Shown: positions 51,442 to 60,315, counted from the first letter of the stretch. The stretch is 64,000 bases of DNA from Nocardiopsis sinuspersici (GCA_008638415.1 VWVT01000002.1:248001-312000), one strand, 5' to 3'. Notes: a model not told the origin generated them from the sequence alone. A program made the numbers and translations.

Positions 51442-53952
51442 GTGAGTCTCATCGATGTACTTCCGGCCGAACCAGAACCCGACTCCCTCTTCGAGGCGTT
51501 CGCTTTGTGGGCCGAGGAGCGGGGCCTCACCCTCTATCCGCACCAGGAGGAGGCGCTCATCGAGGTCGTCTCCGGGTCCAACGTCATCCTCAACACCCCG
51601 ACCGGATCGGGCAAGAGCATGGTGGCCACGGGCGCGCTGTTCGCCGCCCTGGCCCGCGACGAGTGCGCGTTCTACACCGCGCCCATCAAGGCGCTGGTGT
51701 CGGAGAAGTTCTTCGACCTGTGCAAGATCTTCGGTACCGAGAACGTCGGCATGATGACCGGGGACGCCAGCGTCAACGCCGACGCTCCCATCGTGTGCTG
51801 CACGGCGGAGGTCCTGGCCCAGATCGCGCTGGCCGAGGGCGCGGACGCCGACATCAACACCGTCGTCATGGACGAGTTCCACTTCTACGCCGAACCGGAC
51901 CGCGGGTGGGCCTGGCAGGTGCCCCTGCTGGAGATGCCGCAGGCGCAGTTCCTGCTGATGTCGGCGACCCTGGGCGACGTGAGCCGCTTCGAGGAGGACC
52001 TGGAGAAGCGCACCGGGCGTTCCACCGCCGTGGTCGCCTCCGCCGAGCGCCCCGTTCCCCTCTACTACGACTACCGGGTCACACCGCTGCACGAGACGCT
52101 GGAGGAGGAGCTGGCCAGCGGCAGCGCGCCCGTGTACATCGTGCACTTCACCCAGGCCCAGGCCGTGGAGCGCGCGCAGTCGCTGACCAGCATCAACATG
52201 TGCACCAAGGAGGAGAAGGCGGCGATCGCGGCGGAGATCGGCAGCTTCCGCTTCACCACCAAGTTCGGCCGCAACCTGTCCCGGTACGTGCGGCACGGCA
52301 TCGGTGTGCACCACGCGGGCATGCTGCCCAAGTACCGGCGCCTGGTCGAACGGCTGGCCCAGGCCGGGCTGCTCAAGGTCATCTGCGGCACCGACACCCT
52401 GGGGGTGGGCGTGAACGTGCCCATCCGCACCGTGCTGTTCACGGCCCTGAGCAAGTACGACGGGACACGGGTGCGCCGCCTGCGCGCCCGCGAGTTCCAC
52501 CAGATCGCCGGACGGGCCGGACGGCCCGGGTTCGACACCGTGGGCAGCGTGGTGGCCCAGGCTCCCGAACACGTCGTCGAGAACCAGAAGGCGCTGGCCA
52601 AGGTCGGTGACGACGCCAAGAAGCGGCGCAAGGTGGTGCGCAAGAAGGCCCCCGAGGGGTTCGTCTCCTGGGACGAGGCGACCTTCAACAAGCTGATCGA
52701 GGCCGAGCCGGAGCCGCTGACCTCCCGTTTCCGGGTGAGCAACGCCATGCTGCTGAGCGTGATCGCCCGGCCCGGGAACTGCTTCACCGCGATGAAGCAC
52801 CTGCTCAGGGAGAACCACGACGACCGCAGGACGCAGCGCCGCCACATCCACGAGGCGATCGCCATCTACCGGTCGCTGCTGGACGGCGGGATCGTGGAGA
52901 CCCTCCCCGAGCCCGACGAGCAGGGGCGCCCCGCCCGGCTGACCGTGGACCTACAGGCCGACTTCGCGCTCAACCAGCCGCTGTCCACGTTCGCGCTGGC
53001 CGCTCTGGACCTTCTGGACAAGGAGTCGCCCACCTACGCGCTGGACGTGCTCAGCGTGGTGGAGTCCACCCTGGACGATCCGAGGCAGATCCTGGGCGCA
53101 CAGCTCAACAAGGCCCGCGGCGAGGCCGTCCAGCAGATGAAGATGGACGGGATCGAGTACGAGGAGCGCATGGAGCGGCTGGAGGAGGTCGACTACCCCA
53201 AGCCGCTGGAGGAGCTGCTCAGCCACGCCTACGAGGTGTACCAGAGCGGCCACCCGTGGGTCGGCGACCACCCGCTGCGGCCCAAGACGGTGGCCCGCGA
53301 CATGTACGAGCGGGCGATGACCTTCACCGACTACGTGGGCTTCTACGAGCTGGCGCGCTCGGAGGGGCTGGTGCTGCGCTACCTGGCCAGCGCGTACAAG
53401 GCGCTCAACCAGACGGTTCCCGACGACGCCAAGACCGAGGAGCTGCGCGACCTCATCGAGTGGCTGGGAGAGCTGGTCCGCCAGGTCGACTCCAGCCTGC
53501 TGGACGAGTGGGAGCAGCTGACCAACCCCCAGGCGGAGGTCTCCGGGGACGAGGAGCCCCCGGAGGAGAGGGTGCGCCCGGTGACCGCGAACACGCGGGC
53601 CTTCCGTGTGCTGGTGCGCAACGAGATGTTCCGCCGCGTGGAGCTGGCCGCCCTTCGCCGCTACACCGAACTGGGCAAGCTGGAGGACGGCGGGGAGTGG
53701 GACGACGCCGAGGCCTGGGAGGAGGCCCTGGAGGAGTACTTCGAGGAGCACGACTCCATCGGGATCGGCCCGGACGCGCGCAGCCCGGCGATGCTCCTCA
53801 TCGAGGAGGAGCCGGAGCTGTGGCGGGTGCGCCAGATCCTCGCCGACCCGGCGGGCGACCACGACTGGGGCATCAGCGCCGAGGTGGACCTGGAGGCCTC
53901 CGACGCCGAGGGGCACGCGGTGGTGCGCGTGGTGGACGTCAACCGGCTCTGA
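51442..53952 (+). CDS. Ski2-like DExH helicase with DUF3516
   Basis: An 836-aa ATP-dependent helicase. Motif I is NTPTGSGKSMVA, motif II VVMDEFHFYAE (DEFH), motif III LLMSATLGD, motif IV region IVHFTQAQAVERA, and motif VI QIAGRAGRPGFD. VHHAGMLPKYRRLVE and TDTLGVGVNVPIRTV are Ski2-type features. The C-terminal 400 residues are the DUF3516 region. RNA processing or decay is likely by analogy with Ski2 and Mtr4, but DNA repair roles exist for related helicases. GTG 51442 has a weak ribosome-binding site; TATAGA at 51432-51437 suggests a leaderless transcript. Confidence 0.92.
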   Translation: MSLIDVLPAEPEPDSLFEAFALWAEERGLTLYPHQEEALIEVVSGSNVILNTPTGSGKSMVATGALFAALARDECAFYTAPIKALVSEKFFDLCKIFGTENVGMMTGDASVNADAPIVCCTAEVLAQIALAEGADADINTVVMDEFHFYAEPDRGWAWQVPLLEMPQAQFLLMSATLGDVSRFEEDLEKRTGRSTAVVASAERPVPLYYDYRVTPLHETLEEELASGSAPVYIVHFTQAQAVERAQSLTSINMCTKEEKAAIAAEIGSFRFTTKFGRNLSRYVRHGIGVHHAGMLPKYRRLVERLAQAGLLKVICGTDTLGVGVNVPIRTVLFTALSKYDGTRVRRLRAREFHQIAGRAGRPGFDTVGSVVAQAPEHVVENQKALAKVGDDAKKRRKVVRKKAPEGFVSWDEATFNKLIEAEPEPLTSRFRVSNAMLLSVIARPGNCFTAMKHLLRENHDDRRTQRRHIHEAIAIYRSLLDGGIVETLPEPDEQGRPARLTVDLQADFALNQPLSTFALAALDLLDKESPTYALDVLSVVESTLDDPRQILGAQLNKARGEAVQQMKMDGIEYEERMERLEEVDYPKPLEELLSHAYEVYQSGHPWVGDHPLRPKTVARDMYERAMTFTDYVGFYELARSEGLVLRYLASAYKALNQTVPDDAKTEELRDLIEWLGELVRQVDSSLLDEWEQLTNPQAEVSGDEEPPEERVRPVTANTRAFRVLVRNEMFRRVELAALRRYTELGKLEDGGEWDDAEAWEEALEEYFEEHDSIGIGPDARSPAMLLIEEEPELWRVRQILADPAGDHDWGISAEVDLEASDAEGHAVVRVVDVNRL

Positions 53953-53972
53953 CCGATTCCGCCCCACCTGGT

Positions 53973-54009
53973 GGGAACGGGGTCACCCCACCAGGTGGGC
54001 GTTGACCTC
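53973..54009. terminator. Bidirectional terminator overlapping a stop codon
   Basis: CCCACCTGGTGGG (53973-53985) and CCCACCAGGTGGG (53997-54009) are exact reverse complements separated by 11 nt. They lie between the convergent helicase and deaminase genes. The right arm and loop encode the last residues of the deaminase (HLVG), and its stop codon at 53983-53985 ends the left arm. Confidence 0.8.
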
Positions 54010-54453
54010 GCGGACGCCCGAAGCCAGGTCGGGGCGCTCCACCACGGTCCGTCCCGCCGCGCGCAGGCGCTCGGCCCCGTCGCAGTCCACGAACAGGGCG
54101 GGCTCGCGCCAGGCGAAGACCACGCGCGGGACCGGCGTGGCCAGGACCAGGGCGCTGCAGGACCGCGGCCGTGAGGAGCGTGAGCTGCACGGCTCCAGCG
54201 AGGAGTACAGGGTGGCGCCGGCCAGCCGGGGGTCGTCGGCGGCCACCTCGCGCAGGGCCGCCTCCTCGGCGTGGTCGCCGGGATCGTCACGGCGCGAGTA
54301 GCCCTCGCCCAGGACGGTGCCGTCGTCGGCGACCACGACGCATCCCACGGAGAACGCGGTGTCCGAGGGCGGGCAGGAGCGGGACAGCTCGACGGTGCGG
54401 CGCAGCCAGTGCGCGTCGGCCTCTCCCCCGGCCGGGGGCGGACCGGCCCTCAC
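53983..54453 (-). CDS. RibD-type pyrimidine deaminase (stand-alone)
   Basis: A 156-aa zinc deaminase equal to the N-terminal half of RibD. The first zinc motif is HAEEAALREV (His and catalytic Glu). The second is SLEPCSSRSSRPRSCSALVLA, in which PC-x8-C carries the Cys pair. It would deaminate 2,5-diamino-6-ribosylamino-pyrimidinone phosphate in riboflavin synthesis. Its GTG overlaps the stop of the reductase gene (GTGA), so the pair is translationally coupled in the order reductase then deaminase. Confidence 0.85.
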   Translation of the reverse strand: MRAGPPPAGGEADAHWLRRTVELSRSCPPSDTAFSVGCVVVADDGTVLGEGYSRRDDPGDHAEEAALREVAADDPRLAGATLYSSLEPCSSRSSRPRSCSALVLATPVPRVVFAWREPALFVDCDGAERLRAAGRTVVERPDLASGVREVNAHLVG

Positions 54454-55154
54454 GCCTCCTCCCCTGCGCCCAGGCGGTAGCGCAGGACGGCCACGTCGCC
54501 GAGCGCCCTCGCCTCCACCAGGCGCATCGGCGCGTCGAAGGTGTACGGAAAGGCGCCGGGCAGGACGAAGCGCGGGGCCTCCTCCTCCCCCACGAAGAAC
54601 GGGGCGACCGCCAGCCGGAGCTCGTCGGCCAGCCCCGAGGTGAGGAACAGGGTGTGGACGTGCCCGCCGCCCTCCACCAGCAGGCGGGACACCCCCCGGC
54701 CGGCCAGGTCGGCCAGGATCGCCTTGGCGGTGGGGGGATCCCCGGCGTCCACCACCTCGGCGGGCGGGTCGTCGGCGGGCCTTCCCTCCAGTGCGCGCCG
54801 GGCGGTCCCGACGCCCGTGCCCCCGGTGTAGACGACGGCTCCCGCGTCCCCGGTGGAGAAGAAGCGGGCCTCGGGGGAGAACTCCCCGCTGCGGGTGACC
54901 AGGACCTTCAGCAGGTTCTCGGTGCGTCCCCGAGCACGGCGGCGCTCCCGCAGCAGCGGCGAGCGCACCAGGAGGCGTGGGTCGTCGGCGCGCAGGGTGC
55001 CCGCGCCGACGAGGATCGCGTCGCATCCCGCGCGCAGTTCGTCGATCTCGGCGAAGTCGGCCTCGTTGGACAGGCGCAGCCGCCGCGGTCCGGTGTCGTC
55101 GATGCGTCCGTCGACCGACGCCGCGCAGCTGAGGATGGTGTAGGGGCGGTCCAT
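54450..55154 (-). CDS. RibD-type pyrimidine reductase (stand-alone)
   Basis: A 234-aa reductase equal to the C-terminal half of RibD, of the dihydrofolate-reductase-like fold. It reduces the ribosylamino-uracil phosphate with NADPH. Motifs are YTILSCAASVDGRIDD, DAILVGAGTLRADDPRL, LLKVLVTRSG and SRLLVEGGGHVHTLFL. The start ATG lies close behind TAACCT, a -10-like hexamer, so the mRNA may be leaderless. Two adjacent palindromes 60-85 bp upstream could be operators. The rest of the riboflavin genes are not nearby, so a second copy or a secondary-metabolism role cannot be excluded. Confidence 0.87.
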   Translation of the reverse strand: MDRPYTILSCAASVDGRIDDTGPRRLRLSNEADFAEIDELRAGCDAILVGAGTLRADDPRLLVRSPLLRERRRARGRTENLLKVLVTRSGEFSPEARFFSTGDAGAVVYTGGTGVGTARRALEGRPADDPPAEVVDAGDPPTAKAILADLAGRGVSRLLVEGGGHVHTLFLTSGLADELRLAVAPFFVGEEEAPRFVLPGAFPYTFDAPMRLVEARALGDVAVLRYRLGAGEEA

Positions 55155-55212
55155 GCCCCCAGGTTAGCGAGGGTGCGCGACCCGGGTCGGCACACCTCGG
55201 CCGGACGGAGTA

Positions 55213-55239
55213 TTTCCGCCGCGGAAACGGGAATTCCCG
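55213..55239 (-). promoter_or_regulatory. Two adjacent palindromes upstream of the split ribD pair
   Basis: TTTCCGC-C-GCGGAAA (55213-55227) is immediately followed by the perfect 12-bp palindrome CGGGAATTCCCG (55228-55239). A related ACGGAATTTCCCG lies about 20 bp further. These are AT-containing dyads in a GC-rich context 59-85 bp upstream of the reductase ATG and are likely regulator sites. No known consensus recognised. Confidence 0.55.
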
Positions 55240-55552
55240 CAGGCAGCGGCCGCGAACACGGAATTTCCCGCCAACGTACGGTACGCGCCTTTCTCCACGC
55301 GTGCGCGCAAGGGCGCGGGGCCGCCCGAGGACGGGCAGACGACACTTCCCGGGGGTTCTCCCCGGCCACACCGCCGCGTCCGCGAAGCCCGCCTCCACGG
55401 GCTTGCGGGGACCGGAGCCGACTCTCAATTCATCACATAATGGACATTAAGCATATAAGTCCTAGCCAGCCCAAGTGAGTCCTTCCACGTACCGCGCGAC
55501 ACTTCCCGGGCACACCGAGCGACGATTTCCGCGAACTGTGTCTGTGACTCGG

Positions 55553-55581
55553 TTAACAACACCGCACACTCGGAATACAAT
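55553..55581 (+). promoter_or_regulatory. Strong sigma-70-type promoter
   Basis: TTAACA (55553-55558) and TACAAT (55576-55581) are separated by 17 nt, each one mismatch from consensus. The start would be near 55588, giving a leader of about 38 nt for the DUF574 gene. An AT-rich stretch at 55430-55470 lies upstream. Confidence 0.8.
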
Positions 55582-55625
55582 CCAGAGGTCGACCAGACTT
55601 CCCCACCTCAGACAAGAGGAAGGCG

Positions 55626-56513
55626 ATGCCTCGATTCTCCTCCCCCGATTTCCTCAGGCAGGCGGGGGGCAAACACGTCAGGGCCAATCCACCACCCCTC
55701 CTCGACCTGGCGCAGCCCAGTGTGGCTCGTCTGCACTCCTTCCACCTCAAGGGCAAGGACCACTTCGAGGTGGACCGGGACCTGGCCGCCAAGGCGGAGC
55801 GGGCCGCACCGGGGTTCCAGGACCTCGTCCTGGGCGAGAGGGCCTTCCTCCAGCGCGCCGTGCGCCATCTGAGCGCGGAACTGGGCATCCGACAGTTCGT
55901 CCAGTTCGGCGCGGGCCTGCCAGCGCCCGGCGACCCGCACGAGATCGCACGCGAGAGCGCTCCGCGGACCCGCGTCGTCTACGCCACCGACGACCCGGTG
56001 GTACTGACCCACCACCGCGCCCTGCTCCGCAGCGGACGCGCCACCACGGCGGTGCGCGCCTCCCTCACCCGGCCCGACGAGCTCCTGGCCGATCCCGGGA
56101 TCCGTGACTTCATCGACCTGGACGAGCCCGTGGGCCTGCTGCTCACCGGCGCGGTCTCCCACACCTCCGACGCCGACGCCCCGGCCGAGCGCATCGCGAC
56201 CCTGCGCCGGGCCCTCGCTCCCGGCAGCCACATGGTCCTCAGCCACTACTGCCGCCCCGACCCGACCGCCTTCCCGAAGGACGCGGCGCGGGCCGAACAA
56301 CTGGAGCGTGTCTTCCTGGACCGTCTCGGATCCGGCCGCTGGCGCTCCCGGCAGGCCATCGAGGCCCTCTTCGGGGGCTGGCGGATCTGTGAACCCGGTG
56401 TGATCGAGGTCCAGCGCTGGCGCACGCTGCCCGTGGCACCGCCCGTGCCCGGCTGCTACCAGATGCCGCAGCGCAACCGGCGGCTGATCCTCGGCGGTAT
56501 CGGCAGGATCTGA
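55626..56513 (+). CDS. DUF574 SAM-dependent methyltransferase
   Basis: A 295-aa protein of the DUF574/Methyltransf_19 family, expanded in filamentous actinomycetes. Family features are PSVARLHSFHLKGKDHFEVDRDLA (usually YDYLLGGKDNF), then QFVQFGAGLPAPGD as the SAM motif I, VVYATDDPVVLTHHRALL and GLLLTGAVSHTSDAD. The usual LLGGKDN is changed to HLKGKDH. Substrate unknown. The ATG has an AGGAAGG ribosome-binding site, and a strong promoter lies upstream. Confidence 0.88.
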   Translation: MPRFSSPDFLRQAGGKHVRANPPPLLDLAQPSVARLHSFHLKGKDHFEVDRDLAAKAERAAPGFQDLVLGERAFLQRAVRHLSAELGIRQFVQFGAGLPAPGDPHEIARESAPRTRVVYATDDPVVLTHHRALLRSGRATTAVRASLTRPDELLADPGIRDFIDLDEPVGLLLTGAVSHTSDADAPAERIATLRRALAPGSHMVLSHYCRPDPTAFPKDAARAEQLERVFLDRLGSGRWRSRQAIEALFGGWRICEPGVIEVQRWRTLPVAPPVPGCYQMPQRNRRLILGGIGRI

Positions 56514-56696
56514 GGTCTCCGACACTCCCTCTCCCCGCGTCGAAGCCATGCGGACCGGCAGCGGGCGAGGGCCGCCCCGTCCGGGCGGGACCACCGGAGC
56601 GCCTCGACGTGCCCGAACCCGGCCGCGGCGCATCGCGGTGGAGGCACAACGACGACAGGGCCCCTCCCCTGGTGGGAAGAGACCCTGTCCCTACTG

Positions 56697-56769
56697 CTCC
56701 CGCGACTGGACTCGAACCAGTAACCTGCCGGTTAACAGCCGGCTGCTCTGCCGATTGAGCTACGCGGGA
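56697..56769 (-). tRNA. tRNA-Asn (GUU), copy 1
   Basis: A 73-nt tRNA. The acceptor is TCCCGCG/CGCGGGA with a G discriminator, the D-arm GCTCAATCGGCAGAGC, the anticodon loop CTGTTAA (GUU) and the T-loop GGTTCGAGTCC. CCA is not encoded. An imperfect hairpin (ACAGGG...CCCTGT, 56655-56688) follows. A -10-like TAGGCT is at 56817-56812, 43 bp upstream. The sequence is identical to the second copy at 59221. Confidence 0.97.
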
Positions 56770-56986
56770 TCGTGCTCCGCCGAGAGGCCCGAGGCCCTGG
56801 CGACGCCCACCAGCCTAGCGCCTCCCGGAGAGTGCTCGCGACGCGTTTTCCGCCGCGCTCCCCCGGGCGTGGGTCTTCGCGTCCCGTGACCCCGTGGCCC
56901 CGCGTGAGGTCCCGCGGATCCGGACGGGGTCCCGCCCCGGCGGGTGCGGAGCCGGGGCGGGACCGTCAGGGTGTGCACGGGATCGG

Positions 56987-58606
56987 TCAGGGGCTGGAAC
57001 AGGTGATGCCGCCGGGCTCGGTGGAGGAGTCGCCGGTGGCGGTGAAGCCGAAGGTGACGGTGCTATCGGCCGCGACGGTGCCGTTCCACGGGGTGTTGCT
57101 CACCGTGACGGATCCGCTGGTCCCGGTGCTCTCGCCGTTCCAGAGGTTGCTGATGGACTGCCCGGAGGCCAGGGTCATGTCGACGGCCCAGCCGTCGAGC
57201 GCGCCGGCGCTGTCGTTGCGGACCGTCACCTCGCTCTGGAAGCCGCCGGACCAACTGTTGACCGTCCGGTAGTCGGCGGTACAGACGCCTCCCGTGCCGT
57301 CGCCCGGCGGCTCCTCGTCACCGGGCGGGTCCTCGTCGCCCGGGGGGTCCTCGTCGCCCGGCGGCTCCTCGCCGCCGTCTCCGGTCAGGGTCGGGGTCCG
57401 CCAGTTCCTCCACCCGGACAGGTCACCGGCCTTGCCGGGCGAGATCCTGAACACGCCGGGAGCCTCGCCCGTGCCCAGCAGGAACGCCTCGATGCTCTGC
57501 CGCAGGGGTCCCCGCCACTCGGACCTGGTGGCGCAGTGGGTACCGTCCTGGACGTCGGACGAGTAGCTGATGTTCTCCTCGGCGCCGAGCGCCTTGTAGA
57601 CCTCGGCTCCGCCCAGGGCCGCCACGCTGCCGGACCGGGCGCCCAGCCACTCGACGTGGGGGTTCTCCATGACGAAGAGCCCCCGAGGCGCGATCATGCC
57701 CACGATCTCGTGCGTGTCCACCGGCAGCGCGCTCGGGTCGCCCGTGTAGGAGCCGAACGCGTCGCCCAGCCACGGCTGCTCTCCGTAGGCGCTGTCCAGT
57801 GGCTGGGAGCCGCTCTCCCGCGCGATCCCGCGGAAGGCGGGAACACCACCGGTGCCCGACTCGACCGGCATGGTCAGATCGATGCGCTGGTCGAAGGCAC
57901 CGGCCACGAAGGCGCCCTTGCCGTACCGCGAGCATCCCGTGACACCGGTGCCGTCCGTCCGGAGGACACCGCCGCCCGACTGCTCGATGACGTCGATGAT
58001 GCGGCTCGTGCCCCAGGCCCAGGACATGAGCAGCCCCGTGCCGCTCGACGAGCCGTAGATGTCGTAGAACGCGCCCTGTTTGTTGTTTCGGGACGTGCCC
58101 TCCGCCCCGACCGTGAAGGGGTCGTAGCTGATGACGGCGGCGCCGGCGGCCTTGATGGTGTCCGTGTCCGCGCCGAACCCTCCGTAGACGATGACGGCCG
58201 GGAAGGGGCCGGAGCCGCTCGGCAGGTCGACCGAGGCCGAGAAGCTGGTGCTCCGTCCCTGGTCCGTCACGTTCACCGTGATGTCGGACGAGGAGACCGT
58301 TCCCGTCACGCTGTCCGGCGGTGCGGGCTTCTCGCCGTAGACGGAGCGCTCCGCCAGTTCGTGGATCTCCGCCCGCCGGCACTCCCACTCCGCCTTGCTG
58401 GAGACACGCGTGCCGTCCAGCTTCGTGAAGGGATCGGGAAGCAGGGATTCGGAGACCGGGGGGACGGAGCCGGGTACCGCGCAGTCGGCGCCGTTGTGCT
58501 CGTCGGCGGACGCGGCCCGCGGGCTGAGGGTGGTGGTGGCCAGGCTCGCGGCGACCACGAAGGCGGCGGCCGCCCACGCCCGGGGGCGATGTCGATGGAA
58601 GTGCAT
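56987..58606 (-). CDS. Secreted CE15 glucuronoyl esterase with C-terminal CBM2
   Basis: A 539-aa exported enzyme that cleaves ester links between glucuronoxylan and lignin. The signal peptide covers residues 1 to about 34 (AAAAFVVAASLATTTLS). The CE15 domain (about 45-420) has the nucleophile Ser 226 in GCSRYGKGAFVAG, the acid Glu 249 in MPVESGTGG and the His in DGTHCATRSEW. An acidic linker with PPGDE repeats leads to a family 2 cellulose-binding module (CTADYRTVNSWSGGFQSEV, NSWSGGF, DGWAVDMTL, SNLWNG). The ATG has a GGAGG ribosome-binding site. No CebR box is visible upstream; a 16-bp dyad TCCGGAATATTTCGGA is at 58863. Confidence 0.92.
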   Translation of the reverse strand: MHFHRHRPRAWAAAAFVVAASLATTTLSPRAASADEHNGADCAVPGSVPPVSESLLPDPFTKLDGTRVSSKAEWECRRAEIHELAERSVYGEKPAPPDSVTGTVSSSDITVNVTDQGRSTSFSASVDLPSGSGPFPAVIVYGGFGADTDTIKAAGAAVISYDPFTVGAEGTSRNNKQGAFYDIYGSSSGTGLLMSWAWGTSRIIDVIEQSGGGVLRTDGTGVTGCSRYGKGAFVAGAFDQRIDLTMPVESGTGGVPAFRGIARESGSQPLDSAYGEQPWLGDAFGSYTGDPSALPVDTHEIVGMIAPRGLFVMENPHVEWLGARSGSVAALGGAEVYKALGAEENISYSSDVQDGTHCATRSEWRGPLRQSIEAFLLGTGEAPGVFRISPGKAGDLSGWRNWRTPTLTGDGGEEPPGDEDPPGDEDPPGDEEPPGDGTGGVCTADYRTVNSWSGGFQSEVTVRNDSAGALDGWAVDMTLASGQSISNLWNGESTGTSGSVTVSNTPWNGTVAADSTVTFGFTATGDSSTEPGGITCSSP

Positions 58607-59178
58607 GGAGACCTCCGGAGGAGGGCGCGCGTTCGGCGGGAACGGCCCCGCGCCGGAGGGCGCCGGACACGTGGCCGCCGGTGCGCACCGATGGGGGGTA
58701 GGCATCGGTCCCGCCTGGCGAGGACGCCACCGGGGACGCGATGGCGGGGAGGGAGCGTGTGGACTTCCGGCGGGTGGTTGCTGTGGGTCGCGGGACGGAA
58801 CCGGATGGTGACCCATACTAAGAAGAAGTTCCGGCTGTTTTCCAGGAGGGGAACGGAGTTTTTCCGGAATATTTCGGATGTAGGCGTGCCGGCGAGCGGG
58901 AAGGGGGCGGTGGCCAGGCCACACGCCCGTGACCGTCACGCCGTTGGGGGTGCCGCGCGCGATCGCGCGTGCGGTCGAGCCAGGCCGGCTCTCCGCCCAG
59001 CCGGACGGGGATGCCGCGTGCGATCGCGCCTGCGGGGACGCCCGGGAACGAGCCGGTGCGGCGGCCCGGCGGCGTGGCGCCGAGACGCGGGGAACCCGCG
59101 GTCCGGGACACCCGGGGGCCGCGCCCGCGCGTGGCGGCCCGGCGGCACGCCACGACGCCTCCCGCCCTCGGAACGACG
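58607..59178. other. Intergenic region with direct repeats
   Basis: 572 bp upstream of the esterase. It has an AT-rich promoter-like part at 58805-58890 (minus-strand TAGTAT near 58812, a dyad at 58863-58878). It also contains two 24-bp direct repeats 71 bp apart, starting TGCCGCG at 58951 and 59022, each containing CGATCGCG. No gene recognised. Confidence 0.5.
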
Positions 59179-59212
59179 ACAGGGTCCCTCCCCTGCCGGG
59201 GAGGGACCCTGT
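59179..59212 (-). terminator. Terminator of tRNA-Asn copy 2
   Basis: A perfect 15-bp stem (59179-59193 with 59198-59212) with a 4-nt loop, 9 bp downstream of the tRNA. Copy 1 has a mutated version at the same distance. Confidence 0.88.
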
Positions 59213-59220
59213 CCCTACTG

Positions 59221-59293
59221 CTCCCGCGACTGGACTCGAACCAGTAACCTGCCGGTTAACAGCCGGCTGCTCTGCCGATTGAGCTACGCGGGA
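59221..59293 (-). tRNA. tRNA-Asn (GUU), copy 2
   Basis: Identical in sequence to copy 1 over all 73 nt. The -10-like TAGGCT (59340-59335) lies 42 bp upstream, and the flanks on both sides are recognisably homologous to copy 1. Confidence 0.97.
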
Positions 59294-59452
59294 TGGCCTA
59301 CCCCGCGGCCCTTGGGGGCCGTGAGGACACTCCTAGCCTAGCGCCCTCCGAGGAGTGCTCAGGACCGGTGTCGCCCATGTGTGGTGGAGTCCCCTCGGGG
59401 TAACGTCGAGGCAGGATCACGCCGATCGTCCCCAAGGCTGAAGAGGTATCCC

Positions 59453-59794
59453 ATGCGCTACCGCATCACGTTCGCCGCCGGACTCGCCATCGGTTACGTC
59501 CTGGGCGCGAAGGCGGGCAGAGCCCGTTACGAGCAGCTCACCCGCAGCGCCCGCAAGGTGGCGGACAGCCCCGTCGTCCAGGAGGTCGCCGGACTCGTCG
59601 GCGCCCAGGTCGGCAACGCGGGCCGCACCGTCTACGACAAGGCCGTGGACAGGATGCCGGTCACGTCGCTGCGCGACTTCCTGGCCCGGCCCACCGACGA
59701 GGAGGTCGAGTTCGTCGAGTGGGAGAGCCGCAGCTCCAACGGCACCCAGCCGCGGGGCGGTAAGAACGCTCCCGGCACCGGCGAGGAGAACTAG
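59453..59794 (+). CDS. YtxH-like small membrane protein
   Basis: A 113-aa protein with a single hydrophobic N-terminal segment rich in Gly (ITFAAGLAIGYVLGAKAGRARYEQL), as in YtxH-domain proteins. A helical region (VVQEVAGLVGAQVGNAGRTVYDKAVDRM) and a charged tail follow. Probably membrane- or envelope-associated with unknown function. ATG 59453 has AAGAGG upstream. The stop overlaps the next gene's start by 1 bp. Confidence 0.75.
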   Translation: MRYRITFAAGLAIGYVLGAKAGRARYEQLTRSARKVADSPVVQEVAGLVGAQVGNAGRTVYDKAVDRMPVTSLRDFLARPTDEEVEFVEWESRSSNGTQPRGGKNAPGTGEEN

Positions 59795-60315
59795 TGGCCC
59801 TGTTCTCCAGGGGCGTGCCCGCCGGGGTGCGCGCCCGGCTGGAGCGGGGCGAGCGTGTGCTGGCGCACGCGCCCGTCACCGCCCCGGCCGGGGAGGACAC
59901 CCCGGTCCTGGCCGCCACCACGCGCGCCCTGCACCTGCCCGACGGCCGCACCGTGCCGTGGCAGGACATCGACCAGGCCCGCTGGACCCCCGACGCCTTC
60001 ACGTTCCTGGAGGAGGGGTCGGGCGAGCACACCGTAGGCCTGCGCTCGGACTCCGACTCCGACGGCGTGGACTACCGCCGCCTGGCCGAGACCGTCTCCG
60101 AGCGCGTCACCGCGACCATCCTGGTCAACCGGTTCGTGCCCTTCCCCAGCACCGACTCCACCACCGGCTTCCGACTGGTGGCGCGCCGCCCGCCCGGCGG
60201 CACCGACGTGGCCTGGCGCATCCACCTGGGCGAGGGAGTGGACCCGCGGGACGAGCGCCTGTCCGACGCCGTCTCGCGGGCCCTGGACGCCCTGCACGAC
60301 CAGATGGGCGTCTAG
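59794..60315 (+). CDS. Conserved actinobacterial hypothetical protein
   Basis: A 173-aa soluble protein of a type common in actinobacteria next to YtxH-like genes. The N-terminal half (LERGERVLAHAPVTA, VLAATTRALHLPDGRTVPWQDIDQARW) looks like a PH-like beta domain. The C-terminal half (VSERVTATILVNRFVPF, VAWRIHLGEGVDP) is mixed. No catalytic motif is seen. The GTG start shares its first base with the preceding TAG stop. Its own stop overlaps the stop of the convergent gene in a CTAG. Confidence 0.7.
   Translation: MALFSRGVPAGVRARLERGERVLAHAPVTAPAGEDTPVLAATTRALHLPDGRTVPWQDIDQARWTPDAFTFLEEGSGEHTVGLRSDSDSDGVDYRRLAETVSERVTATILVNRFVPFPSTDSTTGFRLVARRPPGGTDVAWRIHLGEGVDPRDERLSDAVSRALDALHDQMGV

Noticed and set aside
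56697..59293. Integrated mobile element at tRNA-Asn
   Set aside because: No integrase, excisionase or phage genes between the tRNA copies; only the esterase. Kept as a duplication finding, not annotated as a mobile element.
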